17,893 nucleotides of DNA from an uncultured Lachnospiraceae bacterium (lineage in GTDB: Bacteria > Bacillota > Clostridia > Lachnospirales > Lachnospiraceae), in NCBI GenBank assembly GCA_910579495.1, contig CAJTVD010000077.1:1-17893 (forward strand), given 5' to 3'. The translations under genes were made by a program, and so were the position numbers. Shown in pieces: positions 13,057 through 17,893 of this stretch (positions are counted from its first letter, which is position 1; every line of letters begins with the position of its first letter). A model generated the notes under the pieces. It was not told the origin of the DNA. It worked only from the letters and a program-made list of their open reading frames with translations, and did not search any database.

Positions 13057-14523
13057 TTATCCGGCTTTTTTAGCAGCCAGGGAATCCAGCATGATCCGGG
13101 CCGCCGCGCGGAGGATATTGTTATCCCCCCGGTAGCCGCCGTACAGATAGAATTTCAGGCTGGGCGGCCGCCGTTCTGCCACTTCCGCTATGGTCTGCCC
13201 CTTGCAGACGCCGGTATCCACTACTACCTTTCCGGCTTCCTCAAAGGTCATCAGCTTGACGATCTCTTCCACTGGCATATCCGGCGTATACCTGGCATCT
13301 GCTTTTTCCTGTACCGTTTCCCCGGATACAGGCAGGCCCAGGACTTCCGGCTCCGGACCTCTGCCTTCCGCATTTTCCGCACTTGCCGTATTTCCACCGG
13401 CAGATACGGCAGCCTCTGTGGGAACATTCTGTCCGCTAAGCAGCGCCATCACATCCTGGACTGCTTTCCCGGTATCTCCCTCCATATCCTTCCTTTCGGA
13501 AACAGGGAGGTTATTTCCCGTTTCTCCCGCCGCAGGCATTTCTGCATTTTTCTGTACCGGAAGGGATTCCGGTTCCCCTGCCCTTACAGGCTGTTCCCCG
13601 GTCCCGGCAGGCTGTGCCGTTCCCTGAACCTTTGTTGCCTGCAGTCCCACCGGCAGGCTGCTGTTTTCAGCCGGCTCCTGAATCCTGGCTGATGGTTCCG
13701 TTTTATTCTCTCCACTTGCTTCCATGGTCTGCACTGCTCCTGCAGAGGGCTGTCCTGACGGTTCCTGTGCGGCGCCGGATTGCACCGGGAGCGTTCCGAA
13801 ACTTTTTCCCGGACCTGCCGGAAGGCATTCTGAGCCGCCCTGGGAACCAGCCGGAAGGCTTGCCGCAGCATTTACAGCCGCCTTTGCGCCCTGGATGGGC
13901 AGCCCGGAGGCCTGTGCCGGGTTTTCCTGCTGCGGTATCTCTTTCTTTTCCGCTGCAGCCGGGAACGCTGTGACCGTACTTCTGGCAGACGCCGTATCCG
14001 GCTGTTTCCTTTCTGTGGAAACCGCAGCTGTGCCCGTCAAGGCAGTTGTTTCCTTCTTCTGGGAAGTTCCATTGAAAGGGATCCTGCTCCCGTAACGGCT
14101 CCCTTTTGCGTCCATGCCCACATCGGCGAACTGGATGCCAAAGCCTGCATCGGACAACGCCTCATCCATAGCCGCATACTGTGCCGCCTGGATATACTGC
14201 CCTCCCGGCGCCTCTTCCTTTGTACAGCTGGAAGTAAAGCTGCCAATGGGGTTTTCATCGGTGCGCTCCAGAAAAACCTGTGCCTCATAGATCGCCATCT
14301 GCTCCGTGATGCGCAGGGCGTTCAGACGGATGCGGCCTTTGGGGTTCGCAAGCCGGAACCATAACTTTTTATAACGGAGATCCAGCTGCATCATTTCCTC
14401 CCCGTTTTCCGGGGAGATGATACGGCGGAGCAGTTTCAGGGGGTTAAAGCCCGGCACCTTGTTCAGCTCTGCCACCGCAGGGATATTCTCGTACATGGTT
14501 GCTGTCTGTTCATTCTTGTTCAT
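13057..14523 (-). CDS. Putative ssDNA-annealing/recombination protein with long linker and ExoX-like C-terminus
   Basis: The 488 residues fall into three parts. Residues about 20-135 (LRYKKLWFRLANPKGRIRLN, MAIYEAQVFLER, YIQAAQYAAMDEALSDAGFGIQF) follow a pattern seen in Erf/Rad52-type annealing proteins, where a substrate strand pair is followed by an A-x-xx-AL-xx-AGFG helix. Residues 150-405 are a Pro/Ala/Gly/Ser/Glu-rich linker with a recurring LP[VIA] motif. Residues about 415-485 (VVDTGVCKGQTIAEVAERRPPSLKFYL) resemble the small KGxTIxEV domain at the end of ExoX-like proteins. The ATG follows AAAGGAGT. It lies between recD2-like and primase genes, with a YqaJ-like nuclease further upstream, the usual partner of an annealing protein. 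Function is inferred; the N-terminal call is the weakest part. Confidence 0.6.
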   Translation of the reverse strand: MNKNEQTATMYENIPAVAELNKVPGFNPLKLLRRIISPENGEEMMQLDLRYKKLWFRLANPKGRIRLNALRITEQMAIYEAQVFLERTDENPIGSFTSSCTKEEAPGGQYIQAAQYAAMDEALSDAGFGIQFADVGMDAKGSRYGSRIPFNGTSQKKETTALTGTAAVSTERKQPDTASARSTVTAFPAAAEKKEIPQQENPAQASGLPIQGAKAAVNAAASLPAGSQGGSECLPAGPGKSFGTLPVQSGAAQEPSGQPSAGAVQTMEASGENKTEPSARIQEPAENSSLPVGLQATKVQGTAQPAGTGEQPVRAGEPESLPVQKNAEMPAAGETGNNLPVSERKDMEGDTGKAVQDVMALLSGQNVPTEAAVSAGGNTASAENAEGRGPEPEVLGLPVSGETVQEKADARYTPDMPVEEIVKLMTFEEAGKVVVDTGVCKGQTIAEVAERRPPSLKFYLYGGYRGDNNILRAAARIMLDSLAAKKAG

Positions 14524-14551
14524 CTTAAAACTCCTTTCTTTAAATAAATAA

Positions 14552-14585
14552 GGGATACCCCGTGCATTTTCTGCACCTGCATCCC
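14552..14585 (-). terminator. Hairpin between the helicase and the 488-aa gene
   Basis: On the minus strand GGGAT (14581-14585) pairs with ATCCC (14552-14556), with an inner GTGCA-TGCAC stem, then TTATTTATTT. It is imperfect and may only attenuate read-through. Confidence 0.5.
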
Positions 14586-14589
14586 ATTT

Positions 14590-16866
14590 TTAACCTGCTG
14601 CCTTCAGTTTTTCTTCCAGGAACCCCGGCACCGCGATCCCGGCGCTCCTTGCATAAGCCTTGTAATACAGGCAGATGCGCTCTCCCAGAAGGGTATTCCT
14701 CCTGCTGATCTCATTCTTGTGGATGGCCATGAACAGCACGCTCTTTTCTCCTGCCAGCACCACCCTCTTCTTTGCGCGGGTGATCCCGGTATACAGAAGG
14801 TTCCGGTAGAGCATGATATAATGGGCCTTCAGTACCGGCATCAGCACGATGTCATACTCGGAGCCCATGGCCTTATGGATGGTGGTCGCATAGGCAAGAT
14901 CCAGGTTCACCAGATCCTCCGTGCCGTATTCCAGGCTGCGGTCCTCCCCAAAGTCCAGGCCAATCCGTTTCCCCTCCGGCGTATCCTCCACATAGCGGAT
15001 AAATCCCAGATCGCCGTTGGATACCTTATCGGTGTTTTTAGTCTGCATGATGCGGTCTCCCACACGGAATGTCTTTGAACCCACACGGATCTCATCCTCC
15101 GTGGACTGGAACGGATTCACGATCTCCCGGATGGCGGCGTTCAGATGGTCCGAGGATGCCGCCCCTTCTGTCCGGAATGGTGAGAGGATCTGCACATGCT
15201 CGATCCCGTTGCTCTTGATCTCCTGGCAATACTTATCAATGATGGCCGCTGCTGCGTCTGCCTGGCTGTCACAGGACAGGAACTGGAAGTCATCCCCATA
15301 ATACAGCTTGGTACTGCCGTCATGGATGAACCGTGCGTTATGGGCGATCAGGCTGTCCTTTGCCTGGCGGAATACCTCGTCCAGCACTGTGACCGGCACA
15401 AGGCCGCACTGAATCAGTTCCTTGAACACATTCCCTGCGCCTACGCTGGGCAGCTGGTCCGGGTCACCGACCAGGACGGTCTTCGCCCCTTCCTTCAACG
15501 CGGGAAAGAACTTGCCTGCAAGCCACATATCCACCATGGAGAACTCGTCCACAATGACCAGATCCGCGTCCAGGCTGTCCTTTTTTCTGCCGCGGCTGCC
15601 CTCATCCTCCTCACTGACAAGCCCAAGGCCGCTGTGAAGGGTGCATGCCCCGTCAAATCCGGTACTCTCCGCCATCCTGCGGCTTGCCCGGCCCGTAGGC
15701 GCCATAAGGACGATCTTCCTGTCGGGATGCATCCTGCGGTAAACCTCCAGGATGATCTTCAGAACGGTCGTCTTGCCCGTACCCGGCGAACCGGTGATGA
15801 TGGACAGGTTATAAAGAAATGCCGTCAGGACTGCGGCTTCCTGTTTCCCGGAAGTACGGAGGCCCTGTTCTGCCCTGACCGCCTCAATGATGGCGGTAAT
15901 GTCTTTTGCCTGCGGCCTTTCCTCCGCCAGAAGCCTTGCGATCCGGCTGGCAGTCTCATCCTCCTGCGCGAATGCATTCGGGTGGTAGATGCTGTCCCTC
16001 ATGGAGACCACGGAGCCGCCCAGGATCATAGCGTCCAGTTCCCGGCCCACTTCCTCCTGGCGCACACGCATTTCCGGAAGCGGGATCTTTTCATTCAGCA
16101 TCTTAAAAGCTGCCTTGCACAGTTCTTCCCTTCCCAGAAACAGATGCCCCTGCTTTCCCTTTGCCTCGTCCAGTGTGCAGTGGAGCGCGCCCCTGATCCG
16201 CATGGGGTCACGGGGGCGGTTATCGGTTTTCCTTACAATGGCATCCACCCTGCGGAACCCGAAACCCGGTATCTGGCACAGCTCGAATGGGCTTTTTTTC
16301 AAAATATCCAGACAGGCCGGCCCGAAATGCTGGTAGATCTTCAGCGCCGTCTTCGGCGTCAGCTTAAAGGGCGCAAGGAGCGTCATGATATCCCGCAGCA
16401 TCCGGCTCTCCGCAAAAGAAGTCCGGATATCCTCCAGTTTGTTTTCTGTTATCCCCCGGACCTCCAGCAGCCGTTCCGGGTGCTTTTCCAGTATGTCCAG
16501 CGTATTTGTGCCGAACTTTGCCACGATCTCAGCGGCAGTTTTCTCCCCGATCCCTTTGATAAGGCCGGAACCGAGATAGCTCAGCACGCCTTCCTTTGTC
16601 CTCGGTACAATCTCACGCCACTGCTCCACCTGGAGCTGCATGCCGTATTTCCCGTTGACCCATTCCCCTTCCAGTTCCAGCTCCACGGCATCCGTCATGG
16701 GGATCTCATAGCCCACAGCGGTGAAACGGATCAGGTGGTCTTTATACCTTCTCTTATCCCGTGCCTGTTCCGGGATGGCAGTATCTGCGGTCTTCACAAT
16801 GACAATGCAGAATTTATTTGACGGGTTATGGAATATCTTTCCGTCATAAGTACCTGTATAACTCAT
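14590..16866 (-). CDS. recD2: RecD2-like superfamily 1 DNA helicase
   Basis: The ATG at 16866 follows GGAGGTGAGAGA. The 758 residues have the RecD2 layout: an N-terminal OB-like region (about 1-95, FCIVIVKT, GEWV), tandem helix-hairpin-helix elements (about 100-215; GIGEKTAAEIVAKFG, VRGITENKLEDI, IPGFGFRRVDAI), and a helicase core. Core motifs are Walker A TGSPGTGKTT (358-367), Walker B VIVDEFS (437-443), motif III GDPDQLPSVGAG (467-478), VFRQA (498-502), motif V TTIHKAMGSEYD (661-672) and motif VI TGITRAKK (693-700). RecD2 unwinds DNA 5'-3' without RecBC and acts in repair and replication. Gln of the usual KSQGSE motif is Met here. The gene is next to a small membrane protein and a YqaJ-like nuclease, suggesting coupled end processing. 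Confidence 0.95.
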   Translation of the reverse strand: MSYTGTYDGKIFHNPSNKFCIVIVKTADTAIPEQARDKRRYKDHLIRFTAVGYEIPMTDAVELELEGEWVNGKYGMQLQVEQWREIVPRTKEGVLSYLGSGLIKGIGEKTAAEIVAKFGTNTLDILEKHPERLLEVRGITENKLEDIRTSFAESRMLRDIMTLLAPFKLTPKTALKIYQHFGPACLDILKKSPFELCQIPGFGFRRVDAIVRKTDNRPRDPMRIRGALHCTLDEAKGKQGHLFLGREELCKAAFKMLNEKIPLPEMRVRQEEVGRELDAMILGGSVVSMRDSIYHPNAFAQEDETASRIARLLAEERPQAKDITAIIEAVRAEQGLRTSGKQEAAVLTAFLYNLSIITGSPGTGKTTVLKIILEVYRRMHPDRKIVLMAPTGRASRRMAESTGFDGACTLHSGLGLVSEEDEGSRGRKKDSLDADLVIVDEFSMVDMWLAGKFFPALKEGAKTVLVGDPDQLPSVGAGNVFKELIQCGLVPVTVLDEVFRQAKDSLIAHNARFIHDGSTKLYYGDDFQFLSCDSQADAAAAIIDKYCQEIKSNGIEHVQILSPFRTEGAASSDHLNAAIREIVNPFQSTEDEIRVGSKTFRVGDRIMQTKNTDKVSNGDLGFIRYVEDTPEGKRIGLDFGEDRSLEYGTEDLVNLDLAYATTIHKAMGSEYDIVLMPVLKAHYIMLYRNLLYTGITRAKKRVVLAGEKSVLFMAIHKNEISRRNTLLGERICLYYKAYARSAGIAVPGFLEEKLKAAG

Positions 16867-16870
16867 TCTC

Positions 16871-17044
16871 TCACCTCCATAAGAGCCATAACACAAGCAG
16901 GCCCGTAATGACTGCCAGGACAGCTCCCAGCAGGGGATACAGCGCCAGACCGCATCCCAGGCGTATCAGCTGGAACGCGTCCCTTATCAGGAGGAACAAA
17001 AGAAATCCCCCTATGCACCCTGGTATCCATGTTCTTCTTCTCAT
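16871..17044 (-). CDS. Small membrane protein (57 aa)
   Basis: The preferred start is the ATG at 17044, preceded by AAGGTGA; a longer form could begin at 17089 inside the upstream gene. The product has a basic N-terminus (MRRRTW) and two hydrophobic segments, about residues 8-20 (GCIGGFLLFLLI) and 33-56 (YPLLGAVLAVITGLLVLWLLW), so it is likely a two-helix inner membrane protein with the N-terminus inside. No known family is recognised. It lies between the nuclease and helicase genes with a 4-base gap to the next start, so it is co-transcribed. A role is unknown. Confidence 0.65.
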   Translation of the reverse strand: MRRRTWIPGCIGGFLLFLLIRDAFQLIRLGCGLALYPLLGAVLAVITGLLVLWLLWR

Positions 17045-17078
17045 TTTCACCTTGTCCTTTCCATAATGTTCTTTGTTC

Positions 17079-17893
17079 TCAGGCGGCATCCACAGCACTG
17101 ACCTTTACATGGAACGTCCGGAATTCCGATACCGTCACAAACTGCTCATAGATCTCCGGGTACTGCAGTTTCAGCCTTGCCAGGTTGTCCTTGTCAACGA
17201 TCATCTTGCGCACCGGGTTGTATGTCAGCGTGTAACGGCTCCCGTCCATATCGCAGATGGCCGTACAGCTTGTACCCATCTCCGCAGCCAGGATCGCTTT
17301 CAGCCTCTGGATATCGGCCTCCAGCTTTTTGGAATATTTATCTGACTGTTTCTTCTGCTCCTGGAGCTGCATATAACGCATCAGTGTGGACGGCATGGTC
17401 CCGTTCAGGACAATGGCCCCGGCGTCCTTGTCCGCCCTGCCGCAATACTGCCTGGCGCTGGCGAGGATCACATCCCCGTCCTCCAGATAAGGCGGCGGGA
17501 TCTGTTTCTGCACGTGGCTGTTCCAGAATTCCTGTTCCAGGAATATCATCTCTTCCTCATAGGCCATGTCTCTGCGGAGTTCCCGGATAATGACCTCATC
17601 TTCCGTGTTGCCGTACAGACAGCAGAAAAATACCCGGTCCATATCCATGACGGCCATGTAATGCCTGCCCTGGGCTTCGTAATGGACCGGCACGGTCTCC
17701 CTGCCATCCTTCCACCAGTGGTCTTTTGCATTATAGTTCGTGGTCTTGATCTCCAGGACGGCTTTCGTGCCGTCCGTCATGGTGATGAAGTAATCCACGT
17801 CTGCCAGCATGAACGGATAAAGGGGATGCCGGAACATCTTTTTGACCTGATAGATCTTAAGCCCTGTCTTTCTTTCAAATATCTTTGCCACAA
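17079..17893 (-). CDS. YqaJ-like (lambda exonuclease-type) recombination nuclease, partial
   Basis: The reading frame is open to the window edge, so the N-terminus is missing; the GTG at 17891 is unlikely to be the real start. Within 270 residues the PD-(D/E)xK core is visible: ADVDYFI (30-36), LEIKTTNY (46-53, Glu-x-Lys) and YEAQGRHYMAVM (71-82), the Gln-containing helix typical of YqaJ-type recombinases. A coiled coil follows (about 177-205, EQKKQSDKYSKKLEADIQRLKAIL), then a C-terminal beta-rich part. Proteins of this type digest 5'-ended strands to leave ssDNA for an annealing partner. The missing N-terminal part normally carries the GxGGSDA-type helix. Its stop lies 34 bases before the small membrane protein start. 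Confidence 0.85.
   Translation of the reverse strand, partial: VAKIFERKTGLKIYQVKKMFRHPLYPFMLADVDYFITMTDGTKAVLEIKTTNYNAKDHWWKDGRETVPVHYEAQGRHYMAVMDMDRVFFCCLYGNTEDEVIIRELRRDMAYEEEMIFLEQEFWNSHVQKQIPPPYLEDGDVILASARQYCGRADKDAGAIVLNGTMPSTLMRYMQLQEQKKQSDKYSKKLEADIQRLKAILAAEMGTSCTAICDMDGSRYTLTYNPVRKMIVDKDNLARLKLQYPEIYEQFVTVSEFRTFHVKVSAVDAA

Noticed and set aside
15196..16821. Open frame of 541 codons on the plus strand
   Set aside because: It lies fully antisense to the RecD2-like helicase, whose motifs are clear. Its translation shows no family resemblance and no ribosome binding site, so it is a shadow of codon bias.
17045..17089. Longer start (ATG at 17089) of the small membrane protein
   Set aside because: It would overlap the nuclease stop and lacks a clear ribosome binding site; AAGGTGA precedes the ATG at 17044. 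It cannot be fully excluded.

Overview
The window looks like part of a large conjugative plasmid or integrative conjugative element from a Gram-positive gut anaerobe, probably a Clostridia/Lachnospiraceae member. The reasons are strong AGGAGG-type ribosome binding sites, roughly 50% GC in the main block, and a gene set (PcfJ/PcfK-like pair, ParM/ParR, CHC2 primase with a YodL-like tail, RecD2-like helicase, YqaJ-like nuclease, element-borne NAD-dependent ligase) known from such elements. No conjugation machinery, relaxase, integrase, rRNA or tRNA is visible, so plasmid versus integrated element cannot be decided.

Layout from left to right. (1) 1-1735 is visibly more AT-rich and holds a leftward cassette: a YtrA-type GntR repressor, an ABC ATPase and an ABC-2 permease cut by the window edge. 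A near-consensus promoter with a palindromic operator drives it, and an intrinsic terminator shields it from the right. (2) 1736-2088 has no gene but carries several inverted and direct repeats. (3) 2089-3680 is a regulatory patch: two leftward small proteins of unknown function alternate with two rightward XRE-family regulators, giving two divergent promoter regions. (4) 3695-5018 is a ParM-ParR segregation operon behind a strong terminator. (5) 5165-8227 is a leftward unit of an unknown 107-aa protein, a divergent LigA-type ligase and an unknown 208-aa protein. (6) 8303-11302 is a PcfK/AcrIIA9-like and PcfJ-like pair, bounded by two hairpins. (7) 11384-17893 is a DNA metabolism block: YqaJ-like nuclease (cut by the right edge), a small membrane protein, RecD2-like helicase, a 488-aa protein with an Erf/Rad52-like N-terminal pattern, and a CHC2/Toprim primase fused to a YodL-like domain.

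How they may work together (inference): exonuclease, possible single-strand annealing protein, helicase, primase and ligase would give the element its own replication and recombination kit, useful when it arrives as single-stranded DNA or must recombine. ParM/ParR would stabilise a circular form, and the PcfK/AcrIIA9-like protein could protect the element against Cas9. The XRE regulators probably set expression of the adjacent small genes.

Most interesting points: the PcfK/AcrIIA9-like protein, active-site substitutions in the ligase, the primase-YodL fusion, the repeated LP motif in the 488-aa protein, and the unexplained repeat cluster at 1784-1878.
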